Assembly (NCBI RefSeq): GCF_001949145.1
Contig: NW_019091446.1
Location: 245,346 to 309,345 of the forward strand
From: Acanthaster planci
Taxonomy: Eukaryota; Echinodermata; Asteroidea; Valvatida; Acanthasteridae
DNA: 64,000 nt
Direction of reading: 5' to 3'
Part shown: positions 34,402-46,110 of the stretch, in pieces
Position numbering within the stretch: the stretch's first letter is position 1
How the letters are laid out: every line of letters starts with the position of its first letter
Notes under the pieces: generated by a model
What the model was told of the DNA's origin: nothing
Database searches by the model: none
Seen by the model: the letters and a program-made list of their open reading frames with translations, nothing else
Position numbers and translations under genes: made by a program

Positions 34402-37400
34402 ATGGCTACTCCTAATTTGCCTGAACCTCTGTCCAGTTTCATCCAGAAAAACAAATCCTGTCTCCCTGTGGTTGTTGAGATTGCAGAGGGGATATATGGT
34501 TCACACGAAAAGGATTGCGAGGTGAGAGACTTTTCCAATGGGGACATCCTTCGTCTCGTGTCTGTCAAGGAGGAAGTCAATATCACGTTTGACGGCATCT
34601 ATGCTTGTGCGAGCAAAAAGGGGCTAATTACCGTCAACAGGCACTTTGATGAGGCCCGGTTTGAAGTGATCTCTCCGTTTAAGGATGGACACGTCTACAG
34701 TACGCTCGAGCAGATGATGCAAGATTTTCCCGATTTCATACGCGTGGTGAAGACAGTAAACGGCGTCGAAGGAGTTAAAGTTGGGGATCGTCTGAAGCTG
34801 GTGGCAAGGAATTCACCGGGTGAAATCCCCTCGCTACGTTGCAAAAACATACGAACAAATCAACTCGTCAAACTGTCCGGCGACATAGGACACTCATTCG
34901 CCAAAAAAGTCGACAAATCCAACTATGTCGTTAACCTGGACAGCATCTACCATCGTTTGCCGCAACGGGTCCGGCTGTATTACGACGAGGGGCAGAGAAT
35001 GAGAGGCAGGCACCACGGCATTCCGTCGCTGGAAGCCGACTTCGACGGGGAGATGAATTTGAGCAATATCGAAGTGGTGGAAGCTTGTCCGTGGGAGGAT
35101 CCCAACCGGATCATTCGAATCCCCGTGTCCACCGATGTGTTTGTTCACCCAAGGCAAGACTGGGGCAACAAGATTGGGCCGGTTGTGGACGTGCATGACT
35201 TGGCTAAGAAGGCCTCGACGGACGACAAGAAGGTCGCAGTTGTGGTTGACCAGGAGAGTGTGGTGCCAGGCTGCCCGAAAGACACCATCCTCCTTATCTT
35301 TGGATCACGAACGTTTGATTACACCATTGCCGTGGGAAGAAACGACACTAGAATTCTTATTCCTGAAAGCTACCCGTCACTTTTCAAGGTACATGTACAA
35401 CACTTAATGGCACTAAGTTAACACCCACCGAACAATCTTCGCCAGACCACGCCTATCTCCTTTCCTCACACTACTTTTTGAGCAAAAACGGTTTCTTTTT
35501 TATCGTAGATTTAAATCACCAGTTCGAAACGTTCCCTAAAACAGTGTTTCCAACTTAGCTGAGCTTATACGTTAAGATAGGTTGGTTTACTTCCTCCGTG
35601 GTTAAGGAGAAAAGGGATGGCTCATGTTGTATAACCTGGACTCAATTTTTCGGGACTGCTTAAAAACGGAAGTTATTGCTTTGCAAATACTTGTGCTGAG
35701 TAAGCTAGTAGGGAATTAGAAGCAGCAGAAGTTTCGTAGAATCTTGGTTGATAACCTACTTAATTGTGCTAAGCAAGCCTTTTCTGTGCTCAGCAAAATG
35801 TATGTTACTTGGCAGTAAGCATGAAAATGACCCCAATCTGCCAAGCGTTCAGTATTACTGTACTGGTTTGCTCGTTCCATAGAAATCGGTCCTTCAGTTA
35901 TCCTATTTGTGGCGTTGTTCAGCGCATTTATTCAGACTCTAGCGTCGGCCATGTAAGCATCATTATTTTAGGGTACATTTTGCCAAGAATTAGTGTTGGC
36001 AAATTGATCAGTAACAGTTATGGAAAAAAGTGTCCGGCTGACGAATAAGACATCGCTCAAACTGATAGGCTAAGCAGGCACAATGATTTTCACTTATTGT
36101 CATTTACAAATCTTCCTGCATGTTAATCAATTGTCTTTACAGGTCACAGAAATAACCTGGAGCACTGTAGAAGACTTGCTGCGAACTCGCATGTGTGACG
36201 AGGTTCATGTGGGGACAACCTTCAAGGCCATGGACGAATTCACAGACACCTTGTATCAGCATGACGTTGTTAAATTGTGCAGCTTGCAGACAGAGCCATT
36301 TTACGGTACCAAAGACGAGTACGAGGTTGTCTCGATGGACAGAAGTCGCTCGTTAGTTGGCAAGGTAGGCAAAATCAAGGTGGCGACGTTCGCAAAGGCC
36401 AACTTCTATGAGAGTGCCCAAGTGATAGGAGACGTCGATTTGCAACACATTTTGGCGCATGAGGAATTACCTGTTCGGGTTAATCTCTCCCAGCCGAAAG
36501 TGAGCTCGATACATGACGAAGCGGACGCTAGTGATGATCTGCTCCTCAGCATGTCTCCTTTGGAGATAACTGGGCGGTGCCAAATTAGTGTGACAATTTG
36601 CCAGCTGATGAACCCTCATCAATTCGACTCAGGCGACCGCGATGTGATTTTCATACCGGCATTCAGGAAGCTTAAAGTGCGCTCCATAATTCGATCGACA
36701 GTGAATCGCAACGAAGGGGTCCAAATTTCCACTCTCGCTGCAAGAGTCTTGAAGATTTCTGCAGGAGAAATGAGCTACTTAAATGAGCAAGTGTATGAGC
36801 CCATACCTCCACCAATCCCTCCGCGGAGCCTTGGATGCGACACCCCTCCGCGGAGCCCTAGATGTGACACCCCTCCACGGAGCCCTCAGCCAAACGTAAG
36901 AAACAAACCACCGGGTCGACCCCCCAAACCAGATCGTCTCAAAATCCTGTATCAGGAGGAAAAAAGCCCAGAGACGCCTCCTCTCCCTCCAAAGAAAGAG
37001 CAGTCATCACCTTTGCAGAGGCGACATTCAAGAGATCATAGATTCTTTAAATTCCCGGTCAAGTAAGTATATTGCTGTGTTAGCAGTTTTTGTTCCTGTG
37101 TGTGTGTGTCTTCTGTGCGCAATGCCTGGGAAGCGATGCGATTCGGTGCAACAAATGCTTCGTACATTATTTCACTACTTCGAGAGGTGGCATTTCGCCT
37201 TGAGACGGTTAGCGTCTCCAGGTTTTGAGTCTGGGGAGGGGAGAGGCAAAGTGTTGGCGCTTTCAATTGCTTAAAACTATGTTGAGATGTCTCCAGGGAG
37301 GGGGAAACTTGTCAATCCGCCCCCTGCTGGATACGTCACTGCCTCGAGAAAAATAGAATGCTTCATGATCACACTTTACCGTAAAGCGGTCAATAATATA

Positions 37401-40400
37401 TTTCTATAAAAAAAACTGCTTCATCAATTGTGTCCCGCTTAACTTTATTTAATTTCATTTTGCAATTCTGAAGGCAATTCTTGCCAATGTCATTTTATGC
37501 GTTTAAAGTAGGCATACTATTCACCATAAGTTTGAATTCATCATCCCAGAAAGAAACCTTCATAATACAGGTTTTTCAGCTCCAAAATATGCGAGCATTT
37601 TTGGAAATTTGACTTTAATATTTTGCCGTGTTTGAAAATTTGCTTAATTGTGTTTTTGTTTCAATTCATGACATTAGTTCTGTGAACCACGTTGTTCACA
37701 TTTTGCGTTCACAGTTCGAACAGAAACTATCGAGTGAACTAAGTCGCCCTGTCATGACGCAACATGTCCCCGAGGAAAATGTGCATTATGGACTTTGTAA
37801 AGGAAATGAGGGCATTTCTTTGCACGAAGGGAGATGAAAACGCCACCATCATCGACAAATATCAACCCACAACTTTTTCTCTAGATTCAGTTCATTTAGA
37901 GAAGAATTTGGTTGATTCGATGTATACATGTACATGCAGATTATTTATTATGCTTACAAATGAACAATTTGACAAACTTTTTCCCAAAGGACTACAAATT
38001 TGATATCTTGACTTAGGCCTATAACAAAATAAAAAAGTTTAGGAACCGTTGACCACACATTTTTGATGTACACGTACATGTATAAATTATTCGCGTTGCA
38101 GGCTCAGGAAAAATTGGATGCATGTTAGTTGTCTGTGTTCGGGGGGTCGTGATAAATAAACATGTTACACATTGCTACTCGGAAGCAGTTCTGGTGAGCA
38201 GAAAGAAATCCAAATTACCATTTGCTCTGGATGTCCAAAAGTAAACATTTCGATCTTTCAGATGGAAGCAAGAAGGAGTCATTATAACCCTGAAAGTCAC
38301 GTGTGTTTTCCCCACAGGGTGACCGGCTATCGCCATGGCAACAAACAGCCTCAGACGTATCGTGGGGAGCTACCCTCACTTCCCACAGAGAACCCTTGTA
38401 AGCAAACCCTAAATTAAGGGTGCTAAACTAGCAGTGTTGTAGCGGATTACATGTACACCCGAGTAAGCTTGTGAGGTTTTTTCGNNNNNNNNNNNNNNNN
38501 NNNNNNNNNNNNNNNNNNNNNNNNNNNNNNNNNNNNNNNNNNNNNNNNNNNNNNNNNNNNNNNNNNNNNNNNNNNNNNNNNNNNNNNNNNNNNNNNNNNN
38601 NNNNNNNNNNNNGCAAGCTCTCGGACAAGCACTGAGCATACAGTGCTTATTAATATACGTTGGGTAAGGGCAAAAACCGTTATATGTAATTAACATCTCC
38701 CCAACGCAAAAATACATCTTGAAAACATGGATTTTATTTTTATTTAGGAGTACGAGTTGACGAAAGAGTACCAAAAAGTACTCAAGTACAAGTACTATAT
38801 TAATGCATAAAACGCAATTTATAAGTTTGAACACAAGTTCTTTGAACAACCAAATCAAACCAAACCGACCCAACCCAACAAACAATGTGAAAAGTAAAGG
38901 CGGATCCGTCCCCCTCCCCCTAAAAAAAAATGGAGAAAAAAGGAGGGGAACACAAATTAGCGGTCTCCTTGGCAACGGATAGAGCACATTGTCCGATACG
39001 TTGAGTAGGCCTGCCTTCCGGTTCTTTTCACATATGCTCAAAAAGAGATATATCCATGGTGCTACCGCAAACTGCAATAACTAGCTACCTTCACCGTGAA
39101 TTCGTTTTCACAACAAAACTTCTAACTGGAATGGACGTTTACGATTTCTAAACTCAGTCGCCGAACCGTGTGGATTTGCCAGACCGTAGGAATGCACATA
39201 CAGGAAAACTAGAGGCGTATTCACTCCCCCCTTTTTAAGGAAGTGAGATCACCAGCATTTTAACAACTGTACTGCCAGATGATTTGGGATGGATCATGGG
39301 TGCACATGGGTTGAGGATTCTTACGCGGTCGAAAAAAATTAACAGTCGTTTGTGCGAAAAAAGGCCATTTTTACCCGCCCTGATTCTAAGACCCGGATGT
39401 GGCACCGAGGAAACAAAATTGACCGCTGATCTGACCAATTAATAAACTTTCAAAACTCTTTTTAGTTTGGGTTTGTTTTGTTTGATCAGTTTGAAAGCAC
39501 AATAACGGTATTCAATTCTAAAGGTCGTTTTCCGTTCTTACTTCTGCTCATCCTGATGAATCATACAACTTTTCACAGATATTCGAAAAGAAAGCCCAAG
39601 GCTGGAGCGACCTCCGAGATATGAAAAGAAGCTGTCCTCTCAAAGTAAGTATGACAAAACATTAATGACAACTGCTAGGAGACAGCTAGTGTTATCGAAG
39701 TGCAAAATTGTTCAAATAACAATGACTTGATCATAAAATGCTGTCACTGTTAAAAAATTATCAAATAAAATAATTAACAAACGCTAACAAACCAGAAACT
39801 GGCCGAATTTTGATTCAGGACAATTTAAAAGTATAGCTATAAGTTTCAGTCGTAGTCGTAAAATTACTCTTGAATCCCGGACATCAGTTGCTGCACATTG
39901 TCTCAATCAAAGATTCCCCGCAGCTTCACTGAAAACTTAAAACAGGAAACAGTAGTTATACAAAGTTGGGTTTACCACGCCGGCATCGAAATTGAGACGA
40001 TGCTAAGCTTAGGTCGGGACACCTATATCAGTTATCCTCAACTGCTCGCGTAGGTTAACTCTTTTCGATTTTAAGACTGAGTTGGCCTGGACTTACCACA
40101 GATTCTGATTTTCAAATTCTAATCATCGAGAGCTGACTGTAGGAATCATTTTCTGATGGCACTTTCTTCATATACACGTTTTTCTTTCAGTCGTAAGTAA
40201 CTTCAGTTCTGTCCTGCTGAGCCTTAATTCCGTAACCATTGCACCGTCTTTTTTTTTTCTGTCTTCAGTCTGTTTGCCGACGGGTCTTCGCCATTATATC
40301 CCCCATTAGTTATGCGAAAAGATGTATGAATGAATGAAATTTATTTGACAGGAGGTTAATCGTTTTTGTGTTAACTACAGACGTGGAATACTATGAAAAC

Positions 40401-41123
40401 GAATCCGGTGACGACGATGATGATTATGAAACACCTGATGCTGATTATGAAAAACCGCAGCCTTCTTCACAAAAAGGTAGATCGAGATAAAACACCAAGC
40501 CAAACGAGATCAAACCAAACCAAACCAAACTAAACCACACAAAGCAAACCTGCACTTAACACTATTGCTGGTAGATTTGACACCATGGCGATTTGAGGTG
40601 CAGCCTCCTGTAATTGCATCGACCAATTTGAGGAAAATACTCGACGATTGAGGCCTTGAGCCCTTGAGGCACACGTTTTTCAAGGCGGCACTAAAATCTA
40701 ATTCGCAGCAGCTTGTACAAGTTAGTCTTGTGTTCATATCAAAAGTTCAAGTGGGGACATTGAGGAAGGCCGCAGACATCCGCTCATAGTTTGATATAGC
40801 AATAAAAAAATCCTTTTATAAGTACGGGACCCTAATCCTCCCACACTTTCTTTTCAGTGGTACCACCCAAAGACGGTAACATATCGGCCTTTGAACTGAG
40901 TGACATGGTCACCCTTCTAGAGTACCTCAAAGTTGGTCGTCGTGTGATTGACACTCTAAGGCGCAAAGATATCAACGGTAAAAAACTGTGTGAGTTATTC
41001 GTAAAATCCACAGATGAGTCGCTGCAGAAGACTCTCGGCGTTGATGATGTCAAAGACTGGCTGGTACTCAGGTATTACATTGAGAAGAGCGTAGGGTCTG
41101 TCAACCGATCGATATCTTTATAA
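34402..41123 (+). CDS. Double-CABIT, proline-rich, SAM-domain adaptor (THEMIS/GAREM-like)
   Basis: Six exons, 34402-35388, 36143-37062, 38318-38397, 39579-39644, 40381-40476 and 40858-41123, join in phase to 804 residues. Residues about 20-290 and 300-545 are all-beta CABIT-type regions (LPVVVEIAEGIYGS near the start, as in THEMIS LPRVLEIQAGIY). Residues 548-618 are proline-rich, with three PPRSxxCDT-type repeats (555-578), a GRB2-type RxxKP motif (RPPKP, 588-592) and PPLPPKK. Exon 5 adds an acidic YETP/YEKP segment (about 686-716). Exon 6 is a SAM domain (about 729-794, LLEYLKVGRRVID, DVKDWLVLRYYIE). THEMIS has two CABIT regions and no SAM; GAREM has one CABIT and a SAM; this protein has both features. 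By family it is a cytoplasmic adaptor in tyrosine-kinase/ERK signalling. The start ATG was chosen as the first in the open frame, followed directly by conserved sequence. The family call is firm; orthology is open. Confidence 0.93.
36819..36892 (+). repeat. Three in-frame 27-bp repeats in the proline-rich region
   Basis: CCNCGGAGCC recurs at 36821, 36848 and 36875, exactly 27 bp apart, encoding PPRSLGCDT, PPRSPRCDT and PPRSPQ. This is a coding minisatellite inside exon 2 of the CABIT-SAM gene that multiplies a PPRS(P) motif. Confidence 0.9.
37186..37341. mobile_element. Candidate hAT-like MITE in CABIT gene intron 2
   Basis: The right end, reverse-complemented, reads CAGTGACGTATCCAGCAGG, matching the end of the element at 42452-42650. 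Flanking 8-mers CTTCGAGA (37178-37185) and CCTCGAGA (37342-37349) differ at one base. The left end (GGTGGCATTTCGCC) is poorly conserved, so the boundaries are tentative. Confidence 0.4.
38485..38612. other. Assembly gap (128 N)
   Basis: A run of N in intron 3 of the CABIT-SAM gene. The flanking exons still join in phase, so no coding exon need be missing. Confidence 0.99.
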
Positions 41124-41254
41124 GTACGAGCAAGGTTTTATTGTATTTTAAGCATTCGGTAGAGCAGTATCATGATATTTAGCACCATTCTGCTCGATGA
41201 ACAGTTCATAAACTTAGATCGGCATGGGAACACCCTTTGACTTGCAGGGTCTAC

Positions 41255-41326
41255 CACGCTGCCGCCATTCTAAACGACAATGACACGGCACACTGTCGCC
41301 ATTCGACAAACGACAAAGGCATGGCA
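41255..41326. repeat. Two 36-bp tandem units
   Basis: CACGCTGCCGCCATTC...GGCA (41255-41290) is followed by CACTGTCGCCATTCGAC...GGCA (41291-41326), with about 80 percent identity, probably in the 3' UTR of the CABIT-SAM gene. Confidence 0.65.
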
Positions 41327-42451
41327 CTGCTGTTCTAGACGCTGAGCTGTCGCATTCCCCAAGTGATATTGAAGTACTGTCGCATAGTGCTGTGCAGTGC
41401 AAATACACCTTAATGCGCATCAAAATCATCGCATTTGACCATTACATTAATATCAGATACATTTTCCGAGCAACTGTCATTGTCATGTTCTTGCCACAAT
41501 CAAGTGAGTTCGGCCTAAACTTTTCTGAAATTGCTTAAGCTAAAGCTCTTTATAGCAAATTTTGGCATTTCAGTTCATCTTGACTGGTATCGTTAATGAC
41601 TTTTGGAAAACCTGATCCAAACATTGAAAGACTGCAAACAGCTAAACGCTGCACAGTTGCATGTGAAACATATTCCTTGTCATCGCTTGAGTATTGCATA
41701 GTTAATTTAAACTATTTAACAGATCAATAGCTTCCTATCAAGCTGACAAAATTAATGAGCAGACGACCATAGTTTTGCACTCGTCGCTTCCGTCGAAAGT
41801 GTTTTGGAGTATCTAGCCTCTGTACGTTAAGGTTAGAATACTCAGATATGTGGAATCCTCTGAGAACTTTAAATAATATGTTGCCGAGGTATTTTCAGAT
41901 TGATTTGGACCTACTTAAACGGGCAATACTAAAGTGGACACTCTCTTTTTTAATGTATCCGATTGATAACATTTTGAGGTAAAACAAGCCGAGAAACGGT
42001 ACATTTCAGTTTGGATGGGATGTCCCAACTCTCCTCGTGTGGATTAAGGAAGGGCCAGTGGCCTGATCTCGCGGTAAAGTGAGAATACACTCTAGCTCCT
42101 AACAACGGAGTAAAAGAGCAACATGATGTGTATGACTTTGGTTTTCGAGATATACATGTATATGTTTCAACAAATGTTTATCATATATTTGGTAAAAAGC
42201 AAAAAAAAACTTTCAAGGAATCGCAGATGTAGATGTATTCGATCTATTCGTTTTGTCTACCCAATGTTTGTATAATTACCTTGTATTTTGTTGCATTCTG
42301 CAGTGATAATGACTTTGTTTTTTTTTTCAAAGAATCCTCAAAAATTTGCCTTTGTTTCCCGCAATCAGTGTGCAGTGTTTTAGAACCTCTTCGGTTTTGT
42401 GAGGATTTCTGTATCGATATGCAAAATTTATAAGGTATTCTGGGTTGAAAC

Positions 42452-42650
42452 CATCGGCGTATCCAGCGTTTGGTGTTTCGTTTGGCTTATTCAACATGAT
42501 GTCAGAGGAGAAAAAATGTAAAAAGCCTTACGGTCCCGACATCCTTGCTTTTATTTCATGGTACTGTTTTCTTACGGTTTTGGCGCTAATATTTGAGAGC
42601 AAAAAATCCGTCGGGGGAGTTGCTACCCCCCCCAGCTGGATACGTCACTG
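42452..42650. mobile_element. hAT-type MITE with 8-bp target duplication
   Basis: The left end reads CATCGGCGTATCCAGC and the right end, reverse-complemented, reads CAGTGACGTATCCAGC. The flanks are GTTGAAAC (42444-42451) and GCTGAAAC (42651-42658), an 8-bp duplication with one mismatch. Size (199 bp), terminal CAgtG and 8-bp duplication fit a non-autonomous hAT element. The interior has C and G runs and no ORF of note. Confidence 0.65.
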
Positions 42651-43890
42651 GCTGAAACCTTTATGTTACATTTATTTCCGGACTTACAGTTGCTAAAATG
42701 TGTCCGCATCTTGCTGTTGTAAATTGTTATGTGATTATTACGGTATGTGACAGCCAGTGAGCAACTCTTTCTAACAATTGTTTTCACTAAACAAATTTTG
42801 GGTTCAGAATTTGAACAGGATATTCCGCAACTGAGTAGTGTCTTTCCAGAATGGTGTCTCAGTAACAGTGCACTCAATTGTCTGGATGGAAAAGTTTTCG
42901 GTACAATCAACAAAAGGGTATCAACTCCAGCAGAGAATACAAAAATGCACAAAATAAGTCATGCGACTGAAGTTGGTCATTATTGTGACAGAAAGCTTGG
43001 AAATGACTTCATTGATTAACAGTAAAATTCATTTAATATTAGAAAACGAGGCGCACTGGATCATGAAGCTGATGCAAAAAAAAGGGTTTCTTCGATGGTT
43101 GTCGAAATACACGGCAGATGTAAGTCTATTAGAGGTGAGAATGGAGAGTTTTTTCTAAAACGCACCAAGCGTTGTACATCTCAGTAAAGAACTATAGGGA
43201 ATTCATTGTTGCACAGGTTGCAAAACGAACTCCTGATTTCTACACAGGACCCTTTCCAACAATGCCAGGAATTAAAATGTACATTTACATTCATGGTTTT
43301 GTATACTGGGTAAGTTTCTTACATTTTTCGTCTTTCTCGCTTTTATAGAGGCGCAGATACCTCTTATCAAACTTTCTGTGGATCAATATGCATGTACCTT
43401 TGTCGAGTCTGATCTGGTTTTGACAAATCGCTCGCTGTAAACGCAATTAGGGTCTGAAGACAAAATCGAGGAGAGTTGACTAGCAAAGCAAATCATTCCG
43501 GGGTAGCTGAGCGATGCTCCCCGCACCCCCATGTCCTTAAGCCAGTCTTCAGAATTTTATTTACCTCTTGGGATATTGTTTGTGTGAAGGACCTATAGAC
43601 CCATACACGCAGCTACGTTTATGGTTCCAGTAGGCCCAGTATTATCGCAGGACTGCGTTGAGTAGGGTTCCAATGTTCAACTGCATGAGTTGCACTGCAT
43701 CGACCTCCGCATGTACAAAGACGGGTCCCAGAGCTAAAATTGTTAGGCTAAACTTTTTATAGGAGTAAAACATTGACGATATTTTTTTATTATGTCCTGG
43801 GGAGCGCAAATGTTTGAGTGTTTTTAACACGCTTTGGAAAGTAAGGGAAATAAAACAGTCTCCCAATAGCCTTTCCTAAAAAAAATACAG

Positions 43891-44620
43891 GCACATGGCA
43901 CAGCTATGGGCACTCACGTGGCTCCTTCCTTTTCTTGCCTCTTCATGGGTAACCTTGAAGAACGCATGCTTGCTTCAGCACCATGCCGCCATTGCATCTG
44001 GTGGAGATACATTGATGGTGTACTTTTCATCTGGACCAGTGACAGTGGCAGTCTAGACATCTTCATTGACTATATTAATTCTTTCCATATGACAATTAAG
44101 TTACTTCAAAATATTCCCTCCATCAGGCCAACTTTCTCAATGTCAGCATCCGGAAGGAACAACCTCGTGACTACTGGCCTGTATTCCAAGTCCCCATCAG
44201 TATCTTCACTCATCCAGCTGTCACTCTCTGCAAGGCTGGTATTGCATACAGCCAAGCACTCAGGCTGAGTCGCATTGGTTCTAATGATTCAGATTTCTCC
44301 CGTCATGTACAGGAACTGAATAGTCATTTGATTGCAGCTATCACCAGTTTCAACGCTCTATCCACTCCGTCCCTAGAAGTCTTGCACTCAAGGAGAAGAC
44401 CCCCGTGAAGAAACAACCCTCAGGGTTCCCTGGGTCACCACTTTCCATCCTCGCCTTCCTCGCCTCCGCAAAATAATCAACGACAATCATCATATCCTCC
44501 ACACTTCAGACCGCCTTGCCAGTGCCATCCTAGACATCCCGCTTGTGGCCTACACGCGTCCCCGCAGCCTGGGACCTTATCGTTCGGGCAGAGGTGCCCC
44601 CTTTGGGTACCCTTCCCCCC
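43891..44620 (+). mobile_element. Penelope-like reverse transcriptase remnant, catalytically dead
   Basis: From 43891 the plus strand reads AHGTAMGTHVAPSFSCLFMG, then RYIDGVLFIWTSDSGSL. After a frame change it reads KAGIAYSQALRLSRIGSND. The order GTxMGTxxAPSxxxxFMG, YIDDxxxIW, YSQALRLRRI is that of Penelope-like reverse transcriptases, with a decayed VPWVTTFHPRLPRLRKI block after. YIDD is YIDG here, so a catalytic Asp is lost; frameshifts confirm it is dead. The 5' part is missing. It lies between the CABIT-SAM gene and BSDC1. Confidence 0.75.
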
Positions 44621-46110
44621 TTCTAGCAAGGCACATTAAGCAAGGCACAGATGTATTGTTTGCCAGAACCATGTCCTGGATTCACATACATGCTCAAGAC
44701 ACTCCTCCGGTACCACCCACAGAACTAAAGGCACTATCACCGCCAATTACAATCGACTTTCACTGTCGCATCGAGGAGCAATGAGCAATATGTAGGCCTA
44801 CTTTGTTGGACAAAATAAAAGGTGACAAATCCAGAAACACAATCCCTTTGTAGCAAAGTACCCCTTCACACCGGGAAAAGTAAACCCACATTCCTTAGGG
44901 ACGTGATTTTCTCCACCCAAAGTAGGGAGGGGGCTAGGGGTGCTTTAGACCTCAGAGCTTTTGGCTTTCTGAAAAACGAAGACACAGTTTACCCCGACAT
45001 TCCATACACTAAAATTAGCTCTGATACAGCCGTAAATCCAAGTCCGTTGTAGCGTAACGGGCGGCGGGGAGGACGTGTGAGCATTGGGAGCTGGGTGGGT
45101 GGGGGTTAATTCTGGTCTCAAGCCCCGCCCCCCCCGCAGTGGCTAGTATTGTTCTTCCGAATTTTATATTTCTTCCATATTTGTCTACCCATTTTATCCC
45201 CTGTTTATAGTTAGAAATAAAATCCCACCGTTTTTCTAGGAGCTATATTGTTGGTTTCGTCATTAAATCAGGCAGGACAAAAGGAAATTTGAAAGCTTCA
45301 TGTCCGCCGTGCTGTTGGGCGAAAGGCTATACACTGTACACCCTTTACACGTCCACCTTACAACAAAACCCATAGGTCAAAGCATCCACGAAATACCTAC
45401 ATACAGGTGTACTAGTCTTGATATTAATGTTCTCAATACAATCCTTGCGAGTACCAGTATGAAATTGCTTATGCTCGCTCGTCCCTGGCTTTGACGAAAT
45501 CCAGCCTACAAGTACACCGTTGTGAGTGATGCTCATTTAGAGCTTTTCAGAGTATTTATCCAGATCCAGGACAGATTATGGACAGAGCCTGAGGGATTTC
45601 AAAACAGCCACTGGCAGCAGAAGCGGGGGGGGCCCCACTGGTCGCAGGTCCTAGTAGTAGTATTGGATGGGGCTCAATATGGCTGATGCCTGATCTAACA
45701 ACTGCCCCCCCACAACTTTGAAAATCGTTCCACCGCCATTTAAAACAACGAAGCAAAGACGAACAAACCTGATGGGCTACCTTGTTGGGTTTAATTAAAA
45801 AGAAAATAATTGAGAAAATCGTGGTTTCTAATTCAGAGAATTGAATGTTTCTGCACTGTTTCCAGTGGCTCAAAAGTAAATTAACCCGTTTGTCACTGCG
45901 GCTTTATGGTTAAATCCGACGACCAAAATTAGAAGCCATGCATTACGTACTTCGGGGCCATCCTGTCGCACGCAGGCGGTGCGCGCGCGCTCAGAGAGGT
46001 TGAAACACTTGAGTGTAAAATGGACCCTCGAATCTCATCGGATTTGTTTTCTTTCTTTTACTGTGTGCTCGCATTTGCGTCGACAGAGGGCGTCTTTTTG
46101 CAACATCAAC
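44621..46110. other. Intergenic DNA and BSDC1 upstream region
   Basis: No gene was recognised. The last 150 bp before the BSDC1 start contain a CpG-rich patch (GGCGGTGCGCGCGCGC near 45975) and probably the promoter. C and G runs occur near 45126-45136 and 45626. Confidence 0.4.

Larger units (their letters stand above)
41124..43890. other. CABIT gene 3' UTR and intergenic DNA
   Basis: No further exon was seen after the stop at 41121-41123, and no obvious nearby AATAAA. A 36-bp imperfect tandem duplication lies at 41255-41326 and a hAT-type MITE at 42452-42650. A 90-codon plus frame around 42747-43019 is not recognised and is probably chance. Confidence 0.4.

Noticed and set aside
34894-35196. 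100-codon minus-strand ORF
   Set aside because: It is the antisense shadow of CABIT exon 1.
38232-38317. Alternative acceptor (tttcag near 38261) for CABIT exon 3
   Set aside because: Using it brings an in-frame TGA; the ccccacag acceptor at 38317 keeps the frame.
38409-39077. 222-codon minus-strand ORF
   Set aside because: Part of it is the 128-base gap, and the rest is low-complexity hydrophobic sequence without recognisable motifs, antisense to the CABIT gene intron.
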